A stretch of 64,000 nucleotides of DNA, from assembly GCF_004016515.1 (NCBI RefSeq), contig NZ_SACT01000008.1, positions 207,363-271,362 on the forward strand, given 5' to 3'. Shown here piece after piece: positions 25,387 to 34,934 of the stretch. The translations under genes were made by a program, and so were the position numbers. Origin of the DNA: Rubrivivax albus. Lineage in GTDB: Bacteria > Pseudomonadota > Gammaproteobacteria > Burkholderiales > Burkholderiaceae_C. Below the pieces are notes generated by a model. It worked only from the letters and a program-made list of their open reading frames with translations. It did no database searches and was not told the origin of the DNA. The number at the start of each line of letters is the position of its first letter. Positions within the stretch are counted from its first letter, which is position 1.

Positions 25387-27805
25387 CCCCGCCCGCGCGC
25401 CTCTGCCCGACCCCGGCCTGTCGCGCCTGTTCGATGAAGCTGTCCAGGCCGTGCGGCTGGACCAACCGGCGCTGGCCGTGCAACTGCTGCGCCGCATCGG
25501 CCGCAGCGGCAAATGCATGGCGGGCAGCCAGGCCGCAGCACTGCGTGCACAGCTGCTGCAGCGTCTTGGCGTGCCCGACGACATGACGCCGGCCCCGCCG
25601 CTGGCCCCCGAAGCCCTGGGGGCCATGATGCCTACCCGCCAGACCGGCGGCGCCGGCGTCAGCGTGGTCAGCTGCTGCATGAACCGCACCGAAAACCTGC
25701 TGAAGGCCCTGCCCACGTGGCTGGCACTGCCGCAGGTCACCGAAGTGGTGATCGTCGACTGGAATTCCACCGAGCCCGTGGCCCCCGCCATCACCGAAGC
25801 CGGCCTGGCCGGCCCGCGCGTGCGGGTGCTGCGGGTGGAGGACGAACCGCGCTGGATCCTGTCGCTGGCCTTCAACATCGGCTTCCGCGCTGCCCGCGGC
25901 GAACGCATCGTCAAGGCCGATGCCGACATCACGCTCAAGCCCGACTTTCTGGCACGCAACCCGCTGCCGAAGGGCTGCTTCATCGCCGGCGACTGGCGCG
26001 AGGCTGCGCCCGGGCAGGAGCACATCAACGGCTTCTTCTACCTTCGCCGCGCCGACCTGCTGGCCATCGGTGGCTTCAACGAGTACATCACCACCTACGG
26101 CTGGGACGACGACGACATCTATGCGCGCATGGCGGGATCCGGCCTGCGCCGCATCGGCGTGGACGGTGAGTCGATCTACCACATCCCGCACGACGACGCG
26201 CAGCGCATGGCCGGCGCCGGTACTGGCGGGGCCGATCACGCCTGGGCCGAACTGAAGCGCGACACGGCCTACCGCATCCGCGTCAACCGCTGGCTGGCCT
26301 TCGTGATGCCGCCCTGGAACGCCGACCGCCAGTTCGCGCCGTTCGACGTGCTGGAGGACAGCCCCACGCTGGTGCGCCTGCGCCGGCGTGCACACGCGAT
26401 GCCGCACCTGGTGCATGAGGACATTCGCACCGACGCGGAGCACTACGCGGCACTGGAGCGCGTCTCCTGGGTCTGCGGTCCGCTGGCCTATCACATGCCC
26501 CGCATGCGATTCAACGCCCTGCTGCAACGCAAGCGGTTGGCCGAAATCGGCGCCTTCGACGCGGCGGTGGCGGCCGCTGGCGGCCCCCCGCTGGAGCGCG
26601 GCCGCCGTCATACGCTGCTGGTGGAACTGGCGCCGGACTTTCCGGTGGAACGGGCGCGCGACCTCGGCGCCGCCTTTGGCCACGGCGCCTGGCCCGAAGA
26701 CCTGGCCATCTGCGTCAATGGCGGCAGCAAACCCGCACGTGAAGCCTTTGTCGACGCCACGGCCTGCCGTGCCGCTTCGGTGGAGTACTGGATCCCCTAC
26801 GACGGTCTGCGACGGCTGGAACCGGCCCCGACCGCTGAACTCGTCGCGGCCACCTGCGGCAATGGCAGCGGTGCCTTCGTGCAATTGCGCAGTGACCACT
26901 TCGACACCGTGCACGCTGGCCCGCCTCCCGGCGCCCCGGCAGTGCAGGTGAGGCGTCGGCAATTGGTGATCGACACCCAGCACGGCCTGGGAAACCGGCT
27001 CCGCGCCTTGGGTTCCGCTGCAGCTGTGGCAGAGGCCACGGGCCGTGAACTGGTGGTGCTGTGGACACCCGACCACCATTGCGACTGCCGTCTGGCCGAC
27101 CTCTTCGAGACCACGCTGCCCGTGGTGGAGCATGCCGATGACCTGCCCGGCGATGTGCGTGACGCGCTGCGCCGCTACAACTACATGGAGATCGAGCCCG
27201 GCGCCCAGAAGGACGAACCCGTCGACACCGACCGCGACGAGCACATCCTCGTCCGCTCTGCCTTCGTGCTGCGCCACCCGGCTTCGCACTGGGAAGCGGA
27301 GAACCGGCTGCTGCAAGCACTGCGGCCATCGGAAGCCGTGCGCGCACTGGTGGATTCGGTGGAACTGCCGCAGCACAGCATCGGTGCACACGTGCGCATG
27401 GAGGCGGGCGCCGGCCTCGACCAGAACTCATGGGACAGCGCCGAGAACTGGAGCGCCGAAAGCCATGCCGCCATCCACCACTGGCGCGCCAAGAGCCACT
27501 ACTCGGCCTTCATCCGCCGCATCGACGCGCTGCTGGCCGAGGGCCGCCACCAGCACCTCTTCCTGGCCACCGACCTGCCGGAGAACTACCGTGTGTTCCA
27601 GCAGGTCTACGGGGAGCGGCTGCGCTTCCTGCCCCGTACGCTGTACGACCGATCGGCGGCGCAGATCCGCTACGCGCTGGCCGACGCCCTGCTGCTCAGC
27701 CGCTGCACCTGGCTGCTGGGCAGCACCTGGAGCTCGTTCAGCGAGCTGGCCATGCGCCTGGCCACCGGGTTCGAGAAGGTGGAGATGAGCGGGACGGATT
27801 TCTGA
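25373..27805 (+). CDS. Bifunctional glycosyltransferase: GT2/chondroitin-type plus fucosyltransferase-like domain
   Basis: An 810-residue protein with two catalytic-looking modules. Residues about 95-345 are a GT-A domain: VVSCCMNRTENL, DADITLKPDF (metal-binding DxD) and NGFFYLRRADLLAIGGFNEY with GWDDDD, the galactosyltransferase-7C pattern. Residues about 530-805 begin with LVIDTQHGLGNRLRALGSA, contain AHVRMEAG near 672 and end with LLGSTWSSFSELAMRL. This resembles the nucleotide-binding part of the NodZ/alpha-1,6-fucosyltransferase group. The GDP-fucose genes in the same window support a fucose donor. Linkage cannot be deduced. Confidence 0.85.
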   Translation: MNLPDPARAPLPDPGLSRLFDEAVQAVRLDQPALAVQLLRRIGRSGKCMAGSQAAALRAQLLQRLGVPDDMTPAPPLAPEALGAMMPTRQTGGAGVSVVSCCMNRTENLLKALPTWLALPQVTEVVIVDWNSTEPVAPAITEAGLAGPRVRVLRVEDEPRWILSLAFNIGFRAARGERIVKADADITLKPDFLARNPLPKGCFIAGDWREAAPGQEHINGFFYLRRADLLAIGGFNEYITTYGWDDDDIYARMAGSGLRRIGVDGESIYHIPHDDAQRMAGAGTGGADHAWAELKRDTAYRIRVNRWLAFVMPPWNADRQFAPFDVLEDSPTLVRLRRRAHAMPHLVHEDIRTDAEHYAALERVSWVCGPLAYHMPRMRFNALLQRKRLAEIGAFDAAVAAAGGPPLERGRRHTLLVELAPDFPVERARDLGAAFGHGAWPEDLAICVNGGSKPAREAFVDATACRAASVEYWIPYDGLRRLEPAPTAELVAATCGNGSGAFVQLRSDHFDTVHAGPPPGAPAVQVRRRQLVIDTQHGLGNRLRALGSAAAVAEATGRELVVLWTPDHHCDCRLADLFETTLPVVEHADDLPGDVRDALRRYNYMEIEPGAQKDEPVDTDRDEHILVRSAFVLRHPASHWEAENRLLQALRPSEAVRALVDSVELPQHSIGAHVRMEAGAGLDQNSWDSAENWSAESHAAIHHWRAKSHYSAFIRRIDALLAEGRHQHLFLATDLPENYRVFQQVYGERLRFLPRTLYDRSAAQIRYALADALLLSRCTWLLGSTWSSFSELAMRLATGFEKVEMSGTDF

Positions 27806-27807
27806 CC

Positions 27808-28569
27808 ATGCACGGCCCGGCCATCGCCCGCGCGGAATCGGTGATCGAGGGGCTGCGCCTCGCGCCGGAGGACTATGCGCCCGTCGAGCCCTCGAGCGAC
27901 GTGCGCATCCAGGGCGATGCCTCCAACCTCGTGCTCGCACGGCCCGGTCTGAAGGCGAGGCTCTCGGTCAACTTCGGCAGCGCGCGAGGATGCCGCGTGC
28001 TGCTGGGCACAGACCTTCAGGGCAGCCTGCAGATCGGCTTCTCGGGCGACGAGTCGCTGGTCGTCATCGGCGAGCGCTGCGTGCTGCACGAACTGCAGAT
28101 CCGGTCGAAACAGGCAGGCGACTTCATCGCCATCGGCAACGGCGTCACGACGACGGCCAAGAACACCTGGATCTCCGGCGCCGGCGCCGGCGCCGGCCGG
28201 CCCTGGCTGATCATCGGCGACGACTGCATGTTCGCCTACGACATCGTCATCCGCAATAGTGACGCCCACCCCATCTACGCGATCGACGGTCCGCTCCAGC
28301 TCAACGAACCGGCCTCCGGTGTCTGCCTGGAGCCGCACGTCTGGGTCGGCGAGGATGTCAAAATCCTCAAGGATCTGACGATCGGCGCCGGTTCCATCGT
28401 GGCCATGGGCAGCATCGTGACCCGTGACATTCCTCGCGCGAGCGTTGCGCGTGGCATTCCTGCCGTGGCCACCCCGGCGCATGACCGCTACTGGGCCCGC
28501 AACGACCTGCCCCGATCCCGCGAACGGGCGCTCCACTTCCACCGCCGCTACCCGCCTTCATCGAACTGA
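27808..28569 (+). CDS. Hexapeptide-repeat acyltransferase
   Basis: A 253-residue left-handed beta-helix protein, start ATG 27808. Hexapeptide-type turns run from about residue 60 to 215 (VVIGERCVLHEL, FIAIGNGVTTT, VWVGEDVKILKDLTIGAGSIVAMGSIV), ending with the usual ARGIPAVA cap. The likely catalytic His is in the SDAHPIY loop near 153. It resembles WcaF/NodL-type O-acetyltransferases. A short in-frame GGCGCC run near 28179-28198 encodes Gly-Ala repeats in a loop. Probably acetylates the polysaccharide. Confidence 0.88.
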   Translation: MHGPAIARAESVIEGLRLAPEDYAPVEPSSDVRIQGDASNLVLARPGLKARLSVNFGSARGCRVLLGTDLQGSLQIGFSGDESLVVIGERCVLHELQIRSKQAGDFIAIGNGVTTTAKNTWISGAGAGAGRPWLIIGDDCMFAYDIVIRNSDAHPIYAIDGPLQLNEPASGVCLEPHVWVGEDVKILKDLTIGAGSIVAMGSIVTRDIPRASVARGIPAVATPAHDRYWARNDLPRSRERALHFHRRYPPSSN

Positions 28570-28574
28570 CACCC

Positions 28575-29219
28575 ATGAGAATCTCGCACAAGCACAAGTT
28601 CATCTGGATCTCCAAGCCCAAGACGGGGTCGACGTCGGTGCGCAAGCTGCTGGATCGGTTCAGCAACGTCGTGTCCACCGACGAGCGTCCGCTGCATCAC
28701 CACGCGACGGCGGATGAACTGCGGGCTGCATTTGCCGAGCGCGGCTGGAACTTCGACGACTACCAGGTCTTCATCTGCGACCGCAACCCGTGGGAGCTGA
28801 TCGGGTCGGTCTGGAAGTACTCGAAGTTCAACCAGCAGCGCCGCCCCTTCTGGCACCCGCGCTACGACGCCTCGCTGCCGTTGCTGAGCTTCGGAGAATT
28901 CATGCGCTCGCCGAACGTTTGGCGCTGGGTGCAGGAACACCACGCACTGGATCGGTTCGCAGGGGCCCAGCCGTGGCCGGCCAACCTCCACGTCTACGAC
29001 ATCGGCTCCCAGGCACAAAGGCTGGTCGACGACCTGTCCCGCCATATCGGCAAGCCGATTGGGGAACTGCCCGTCGCCAATGCGTCCCAGTACGACCCGG
29101 CTGACCTGAAAGCCTTCGCCGAGGCCTTCGCCGATCCGAAGATCGACGCAGAGGTCCGGAAGGCCTTCAAGACGTCGATCGAACGCTTCGGTTACACCAA
29201 CCCCTTCACGCCCGCCTGA
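28575..29219 (+). CDS. Sulfotransferase-family protein
   Basis: A 214-residue protein. The 5'-phosphosulfate loop of PAPS-dependent sulfotransferases is visible as ISKPKTGSTSVRKLL near residues 12-26. The 3'-phosphate-binding strand is FICDRNPWELIGSVWKY near 66-82, with Arg and Ser in the right places. It is short for the family but both motifs are intact. Product might be a sulfated sugar in the capsule. PAPS synthesis genes are not in the window. Acceptor unknown. Confidence 0.8.
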   Translation: MRISHKHKFIWISKPKTGSTSVRKLLDRFSNVVSTDERPLHHHATADELRAAFAERGWNFDDYQVFICDRNPWELIGSVWKYSKFNQQRRPFWHPRYDASLPLLSFGEFMRSPNVWRWVQEHHALDRFAGAQPWPANLHVYDIGSQAQRLVDDLSRHIGKPIGELPVANASQYDPADLKAFAEAFADPKIDAEVRKAFKTSIERFGYTNPFTPA

Positions 29220-29237
29220 CGCGGGCCGGAGCGCCCC

Positions 29238-31091
29238 ATGCTTGCTGTCCGCCTTGCCGTCTTCGTGGCCTCGGCCCTGGGCGCCGCGCATGCGGGTGCC
29301 GCCACCTACGCCATCGGCGGTAGCGGCCCGGCGGGATCGAAGGCGTATGCCACGCTGGCCGAGTTCTCGGCCGCTGTCACCTGCCTCGAGGCCGGGGACC
29401 GCGTGCTGATCGGCGGGGGCGTGGTGCACCAGGGCACGCTGCGGCTGTCGCCCTGCCAGCCCGACGCCCAGGGTACGGTGACGATCCAGGGCACGGCTGA
29501 CGCCAAAGGGCGCATCCTGCCGGCCGTCGGCAGCCAGGCGCTGGGCCTCGACTGGGCACCGGCGCCCGCTGGCGAAGCCCTGGCGGTGCGGCGTGAAGGC
29601 GTGGCGCTGTTCGTGCTCGGCCCGCTGAAGGCGCCGGTGCTGCAGGTGGACGTGGACGGCCTCGACGGGGTTCCCGCGGCGGCCCCCGACCAGGGCGGTG
29701 CGCGCGCACCCCGGACCCTGCTGCTGTCGACGGTGCGCACGCAGCGCGAGGGATGCAACGCCTGGATGTGCCTGGGGTCGGACGACCCGGCCTGGGCGCG
29801 TCAGGTGCAGGCGATGGCCGGCGTGGCGGCCGAGCGCTGGCCCGAGCTGGTGCTGCGGAACTCGCCCTGGTCGTTCACGCGCCACCGCATCGCCGCGGTG
29901 GACGGCGCCCGCGGCGAGGTGCGCATCGCCGCGGCCGAAGGCAGCACCGGGGTGGCCGAGGACCGCGACTTCGTCGAACCCGGCTTCGGCGCGATGTTCG
30001 TGCACGGTGCCGGCACGATGGACCGCCCGGGCGAGTGGGTCTTCGACGAGGCAACGCGGCGCCTGTTCCTGGCCATGCCGGCCGGCACCGCGGCGGCTGA
30101 CCTGGCCGGCCGGGTCCGCGTGGCGCTGGACCTTCCGGGGCGCGCGACGCTGCCGGCGCTGGCCTTCGAGACCGAGGGCCGGCGCACGGCGCCCGGCCTG
30201 ACCCTGGTGCTGCGCGACCTGGAAATCGCCCAGGCCGCCGGCCCGGCGCTGCGCGTGCACGGCATCGGCCGTGTGGAGATCACGCGCAACCGGCTGCGGG
30301 ACGCGGCGGAACACGGCGTCCATGTCAGCCAGGCCGAGCGCGTGGCCATCGTCGACAACCAGATCGAGGACACCGGCAACAACGGCATCCTGGTCACCGA
30401 GGCGCTGCAGCTCGAGGTGCGCGGCAACCGGATCCGCAACGCCGGCCGCATCGGCGTGCAGCCGGCACTGACGATGCAGTTCAACGGCCTGCGCGCCACC
30501 GGCTTCGTGCGCGCCGACATCCGCGAGAACGACATCGCCCACGTCGGCTTCGCCGGCATCATGCTCGGTGAGCGCGGCGCTTTTGACCGCGGCAGTGGCC
30601 TCGCCCCGCAGCTGGTGGTGGCCGGCAACACCGTGGCCCACTTCTGCCAGATGCTGAACGACTGCGGCGCGATCTACATCAACGGCGGCGGCAAGGGGCG
30701 CGACAAGCCCGACCCCGTGGACCCGGGCATCGAGAAGCGCGTCGTCAACAACCGCATCGCCGACCCCGAGCCGAACCTGCAGGGCCTGCCGGCCGGCCTG
30801 CCGCCGCGCGGCGAGCCCAAGAACCGCACCGGCGCCTGGGTACGCATGGTCGGCGCCGTGTACCTGGACCACGGGGCCAGTGGGTACGATGTGCGCGGCA
30901 ACACCGTGGCCGGCGAGTACACGCCCTTCGGCTGGGCGATCTTCAACGGCGGCATCGAGAACGCCTGCACCCGCCAGGCCGTGACCCAGTGCAAGGCCGG
31001 CGCCAAGGCCTACCGCTGCTACACCGACGCACTGGCCCAGTGCAACCAGGTGCCTCCCAACCCGCCGCGACGGCCGCCTGCGACGAAGTGA
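29238..31091 (+). CDS. Secreted right-handed parallel beta-helix protein
   Basis: A 617-residue protein with a cleavable signal (about 1-22, ALGAAHAGA) and a ribosome-binding GGAG upstream. From about residue 310 short NxI/V-rich coils repeat (VEITRNRLRDAAEHGVHVSQ, VAIVDNQIEDTGNNGILV, LEVRGNRIRNAG), the pattern of parallel beta-helix polysaccharide lyases and epimerases. N-terminal part is Ala/Gly-rich and beta-predicted. C-terminus has four Cys (ENACTRQAVTQCKAGAKAYR region). It may cleave or edit the polysaccharide in the periplasm; catalytic residues not identified. Confidence 0.85.
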   Translation: MLAVRLAVFVASALGAAHAGAATYAIGGSGPAGSKAYATLAEFSAAVTCLEAGDRVLIGGGVVHQGTLRLSPCQPDAQGTVTIQGTADAKGRILPAVGSQALGLDWAPAPAGEALAVRREGVALFVLGPLKAPVLQVDVDGLDGVPAAAPDQGGARAPRTLLLSTVRTQREGCNAWMCLGSDDPAWARQVQAMAGVAAERWPELVLRNSPWSFTRHRIAAVDGARGEVRIAAAEGSTGVAEDRDFVEPGFGAMFVHGAGTMDRPGEWVFDEATRRLFLAMPAGTAAADLAGRVRVALDLPGRATLPALAFETEGRRTAPGLTLVLRDLEIAQAAGPALRVHGIGRVEITRNRLRDAAEHGVHVSQAERVAIVDNQIEDTGNNGILVTEALQLEVRGNRIRNAGRIGVQPALTMQFNGLRATGFVRADIRENDIAHVGFAGIMLGERGAFDRGSGLAPQLVVAGNTVAHFCQMLNDCGAIYINGGGKGRDKPDPVDPGIEKRVVNNRIADPEPNLQGLPAGLPPRGEPKNRTGAWVRMVGAVYLDHGASGYDVRGNTVAGEYTPFGWAIFNGGIENACTRQAVTQCKAGAKAYRCYTDALAQCNQVPPNPPRRPPATK

Positions 31092-33973
31092 CCGCGCCCC
31101 TGCCCGCCCCCACCGACCTCACCGTCCTCGTCCTCGCCAGCACCTGGAACGCCGCCGCCCACGCGCGCACGCTGCATTCGGTGCAGCGCCTGCGCGACGG
31201 CACCGGTGCGCGCGTGCAGGCGCTGCTGCTGGAACTGCTGGAGCACGACCCCGCCGGCCTCGTCGACGGGCCGCTGCCGGCGCTGCCGGTGGCCTGGCAG
31301 GCCGCGCTGGCCTCCGCCGACCACGACTACGTCTGCGACCACGGGTGCACCGCGCGCGCGCTGCGCCGCGCCGTGCGCTCCTGCGCCGGGCACTGGGTCT
31401 GCCTGCTGCATGAAGGCGACGAGATCGGCTGGCGCGCCGACGCCACCACCGTGCTGGCGCGGCGCGATCTCGACGCACTGATCACGCTGCCCGCGGTGGG
31501 CGAACACGCGCTGGCCGCGCACCGCGCGCTGGCCACGCTGCCGCCGGCAGCGCGCGCCGTGGGCACGCTGGTGGCGCTGGCCGGTGCCTACTGCGGCGGC
31601 CTGGTCGTGCGCCGCGACTGGCTGGACGACGTGCTCGGCCACGTCGGCTACGACGCCGAGCCCGGCTATTCCGGCTACCTGGCCGAGGTGCTGACGCTGG
31701 CGGCGTTGCGCGGGCCGGCGCGCCTGGCCTTCACCGAGGCGCTGGCGGTCTTCCCCACCGAGCCGCATGGGCAGCGCCACCGCGACCGTGTGGGCCGCTA
31801 CGTCTGGCCGGTGCTGCCGCTGCGCCGGCGCGACCTGCCGCAGGACACCGACCGCCGGCTGGAGCCGCGCAGCGAGGCCCTGTTCGACGCCCTGCTGGAC
31901 CACCTGCGTGCGCTGGCGCTGAACGAGCCGGCGGCGCAGCGCCCGCGCACGCCCAGCGCGCAGGCCGAGCGCCTGCGCCGCGACAGCGGTCGCCCCACCG
32001 GCGCCATGCTGGCGCTGCTGGACTGGGCGGTGGCGCAGTGGTGCCGCCAGTGGGAACGCCCGCTGCCCGCCGCGCTGCAGGCGCAGGACCCGCTGCTGCC
32101 CTGGCGCCCGGCGCCGTTGCCGCCGCCGGCGGCGCTGCCCGCGCCGCAGGTGTCGCTGATCACCTCGGCCTTCCGCGGCGAGGCGGTGGCCTTCTCCTTC
32201 CTGGACAACCTGCTGCGCCTGGACGGCTTCGAGGCGCGCGCCGAGGCCATCGTCGTCTGCCCGCAGCCCAACCTGGCGCAGGATCTGGTCCTCGGCCACT
32301 TCGCGCTGGTCACGCCGCAGGTCCGGCTGGAGGCGCTGGACGCCGACCCCGGCATCTACGGCTGCTGGAACCACGCCATCGGCCTGGCGCGCGGCCGCTA
32401 TCTCAGCAACGCCAACCTCGACGACCGGCGCGACCGCCGCCAGCTCGCCCGTCTGGTGGACTGGCTGGAGGCCACCGGCGCCGACCTGGCCTCGGCCGCG
32501 GTGGCCATCACGCACGACGCGGCCGAGCTCACCACCTTCGCCGGCGACGTGCCGGCGCTGGCCGCGGCGCACGCGCTGGAGTGCTGGTTTGCCGGCGGCA
32601 GCGCCGGGCCGCGCGCGCTGGAGGACTTCTTCCTGCGCGACGCCGGCGGCGCCGTCACACAGTGCATGAACTTCCCGCACTGCATGCCGGTGTGGCGGCG
32701 CGACCTGCACGCGCGCTTCGCGCCCTTCGACGAGGCGGCGCACGGCACCTATGCCGACTTCGCGCTGTGGCTGCGCGCGGTGGCCGGCGGCGCGCGCGTG
32801 CTGCACGACCCGCAGCCGCTGGGCCTGTACCACGTGGACCCGGCGTCGCACAACCGCCGCCACGCCGACGCGCGCACCTGGGACGCCATCGTGCGGCCCT
32901 TCCTGCCGCCGGGCACCGTGGTGCATGCCCCGGTGCACGTGGCGCCGCGGCGGGCCGCGCGCACCGACGCGGGCACCGGCACGGGCGGCGCGCCCGGCAA
33001 CGCCGCGCCCCGCTTCGACTTCGGCGCGCAGCTCGCCCAGCACTACGGCACCCACCGCAGCGGCTGGACCTACGTGCTGCAGGCGTTCGAGCCGTTCCAC
33101 GCGGCTGACGCCGAGGTCGAGTGCCACACCTTCCTGGAGAAGCGCTTCGTCTGGGGCTCCGACCCCGGCGACGGCGGCTGCGGGCCGGTACGCCCGTTCA
33201 CCCGGCCCTGGGTCGGCTTCCTGCACGTGCCGCCGGGCGTGCCCGGCTGGTTCCAGGCCGAACAGAGCCCGGCCCGCGTGCTGTCGCTGGACAGCTGGCG
33301 GCGCAGCCAGCGCGAGTGTCGGGGCTTGTTCGTGCTCAGCGACTACCACCGGCGCTGGCTCGAACAGACGCTGCGGCCGGCCTTCCCGATCAGCGTGCTG
33401 CTGCACCCGACAGAGTTCGTCGACGAGGCCTTCTCGATGGACCGCTACCTGGCCAACCCCGACAAGCGGCTGGTGCAGGTGGGCTGGTGGCTGCGCAAGC
33501 TGGCCGCGGTGAACCACCTGCAGGTGCCGGGCCTGAAGCCGACCCTGCTGGGCCGCGACTGGACGAAGAACATGATGCGCTACGCCGAGCGCCGCGTGCA
33601 TGGCCTGACCACCGTGCCGCCGGTGGATCAGATCGGCTTTCTGGAGAACGACGAATACGACCGCCTGTTGGCGGAGAACCTCGTCTTCGTGGACTTCTAC
33701 GACACCTCGGCCAACAACGCGGTGATCGAGTGCATTGCGCGCGCAACCCCCATCGTGGTCTGCCGGCACCCTGCCGTGGAGGAGTACGTGGGGGCCGACT
33801 ATCCGCTGTACTTCGACCACCCTGCCGACATCCCGCGGCTGCTGGCCGACCACGGGCGCATTGCCGCGGCCCACGCCTGCCTGAAGGCCGCGGCCCTGCG
33901 TGACCGCCTGACCTTGCAGGCCTTTGCACGTGATTTCGCGGCCTCGGAGGTGGTGCGCCATGCCTGCACTTGA
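31088..33973 (+). CDS. Multidomain glycosyltransferase (GT2-like modules plus GT-B module)
   Basis: A 961-residue protein starting at GTG 31088 that overlaps the beta-helix gene stop (GTGA). It has three parts. Residues about 8-260 look like a GT-A domain (LTVLVLASTWNAAAHARTL, CLLHEGDEIGW). Residues about 355-620 are a clear GT2 domain (VSLITSAFRGE, GIYGCWNHAIGLARGRYLSNANLDD). Residues about 655-961 resemble a GT-B enzyme (VGFLHVPPGVPGW, LVQVGWWLRK, NAVIECIARATPIVV). An antisense frame of similar length exists but is an artefact of GC-rich codon usage. Probably builds several linkages of the repeat unit. Confidence 0.87.
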   Translation: MTAPLPAPTDLTVLVLASTWNAAAHARTLHSVQRLRDGTGARVQALLLELLEHDPAGLVDGPLPALPVAWQAALASADHDYVCDHGCTARALRRAVRSCAGHWVCLLHEGDEIGWRADATTVLARRDLDALITLPAVGEHALAAHRALATLPPAARAVGTLVALAGAYCGGLVVRRDWLDDVLGHVGYDAEPGYSGYLAEVLTLAALRGPARLAFTEALAVFPTEPHGQRHRDRVGRYVWPVLPLRRRDLPQDTDRRLEPRSEALFDALLDHLRALALNEPAAQRPRTPSAQAERLRRDSGRPTGAMLALLDWAVAQWCRQWERPLPAALQAQDPLLPWRPAPLPPPAALPAPQVSLITSAFRGEAVAFSFLDNLLRLDGFEARAEAIVVCPQPNLAQDLVLGHFALVTPQVRLEALDADPGIYGCWNHAIGLARGRYLSNANLDDRRDRRQLARLVDWLEATGADLASAAVAITHDAAELTTFAGDVPALAAAHALECWFAGGSAGPRALEDFFLRDAGGAVTQCMNFPHCMPVWRRDLHARFAPFDEAAHGTYADFALWLRAVAGGARVLHDPQPLGLYHVDPASHNRRHADARTWDAIVRPFLPPGTVVHAPVHVAPRRAARTDAGTGTGGAPGNAAPRFDFGAQLAQHYGTHRSGWTYVLQAFEPFHAADAEVECHTFLEKRFVWGSDPGDGGCGPVRPFTRPWVGFLHVPPGVPGWFQAEQSPARVLSLDSWRRSQRECRGLFVLSDYHRRWLEQTLRPAFPISVLLHPTEFVDEAFSMDRYLANPDKRLVQVGWWLRKLAAVNHLQVPGLKPTLLGRDWTKNMMRYAERRVHGLTTVPPVDQIGFLENDEYDRLLAENLVFVDFYDTSANNAVIECIARATPIVVCRHPAVEEYVGADYPLYFDHPADIPRLLADHGRIAAAHACLKAAALRDRLTLQAFARDFAASEVVRHACT

Positions 33974-34169
33974 GCCGAGCCGCGTCCAGGCCCTGATGCG
34001 GCGCCTGTACCATTGTGATGAATCCATCGCCGCGCCCGCGGGTGCGACACCTGGCGGGCGCGACAGTCACGCTGCCGCGCCCGCCGATCCGCCGGACGGT
34101 TATGCCGCGTACCGCGCTGCAAGCCATCCGCCCACCGATCTGCACAGCGCCCCCCACCGCGAACGATGA
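33960..34169 (+). CDS. Small hypothetical protein, 69 residues
   Basis: Short frame starting inside the end of the glycosyltransferase gene (14-base overlap) and ending with a TGA that overlaps the next ATG (ATGA at 34166-34169). This double coupling, and the lack of any other coding option in the 190-base gap, argue that it is translated. The peptide starts MPALEPSRVQALMRRLYHCD and then becomes Ala/Pro/His-rich. No family recognised; it could equally be a translational link without functional product. Confidence 0.4.
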   Translation: MPALEPSRVQALMRRLYHCDESIAAPAGATPGGRDSHAAAPADPPDGYAAYRAASHPPTDLHSAPHRER

Positions 34170-34927
34170 GCACGTTGACCGCCCCCACCGCCGGCGACCC
34201 GGAACTGGCCGAATTCATCGACCGCATTGCCATCCCGCAGGCGTTCCTGCGCGACTTCTACGTCTTCGTCGCGCTGTTCACCGACCTGCTGGACCGCGCC
34301 GAGATCCCGTATTTCCTGCACTCCGGCACCGCGCTGGGCGCCGTGCGACATGCCGGCTTCATCCCCTGGGACGACGACTTCGACATCATGGTCGAGGGCT
34401 ATTACGAGCAGGCCCTGGTCTCCCTGCTGCCCACGCTGAAGGCCCACGGCATCCTGCAGAACGACAAGCACCGGGGCAACGGCCACTACCAGTTCTACCT
34501 GCGGCACCCGAAGGTGCCCACGTCGGCCACCCGCTACTACTGCTTCGACATCTTCATCTCGCGCCGCGAACAGATGGACGGGCGCAGCGCACTGCACTAC
34601 GCGCACCCCGACTTCCGCCGCTGGTTCGCAGACCGCCATTGCTTCGTCGACGACGTCTACCCCACGCATCGCGTGCCCTTCGGCCCGTTGCGGCTGCAGG
34701 CCATGCGCGACCCGACGGACTATTTCCGGCGCTCGCACTTCCGCACCGACGAGGCGACGCTGCGCATCCACATGGTGGACCAGGCCTGGCTCGATGAACG
34801 CATCCGCCACTTCCAGCAGCGCGGCCTGTACCCGATCCGGGACCGCGCGATCCTGGAGCATCGGCTGGCACTTGACATCGCCTACGACGGCCCGGACGCC
34901 TTCCGGCTCGCCGCACCGCTGGCCTGA
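34166..34927 (+). CDS. LicD-family phosphotransferase
   Basis: A 253-residue protein of the LicD/fukutin nucleotidyltransferase fold. The hallmark is IPYFLHSGTALGAVRHAGFI near 46-65 followed by PWDDDFDIMV with clustered metal-binding Asp. LicD proteins transfer phosphocholine, and relatives transfer ribitol- or glycerol-phosphate from CDP carriers onto glycans. The CDP-polyol-type cytidylyltransferase gene 8 bases downstream fits that chemistry. Start ATG 34166 is fixed by overlap with the small upstream frame. Confidence 0.9.
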   Translation: MSTLTAPTAGDPELAEFIDRIAIPQAFLRDFYVFVALFTDLLDRAEIPYFLHSGTALGAVRHAGFIPWDDDFDIMVEGYYEQALVSLLPTLKAHGILQNDKHRGNGHYQFYLRHPKVPTSATRYYCFDIFISRREQMDGRSALHYAHPDFRRWFADRHCFVDDVYPTHRVPFGPLRLQAMRDPTDYFRRSHFRTDEATLRIHMVDQAWLDERIRHFQQRGLYPIRDRAILEHRLALDIAYDGPDAFRLAAPLA

Positions 34928-34934
34928 CCTGCCC

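Noticed and set aside
28179..28198. GGCGCC hexamer run as a phase-variable repeat
   Set aside because: Too short, and unit length is a multiple of three, so it could not switch the frame.
28548..30872. Minus-strand 774-codon frame
   Set aside because: Opposite the sulfotransferase and beta-helix genes, which have a signal peptide and motif support.
31019..34027. Minus-strand open frame of 1002 codons
   Set aside because: It mirrors the plus-strand glycosyltransferase gene, whose translation has clear GT motifs. The antisense product is Arg/His/Gln/Ala-rich with no domain, a known effect of G/C third positions.
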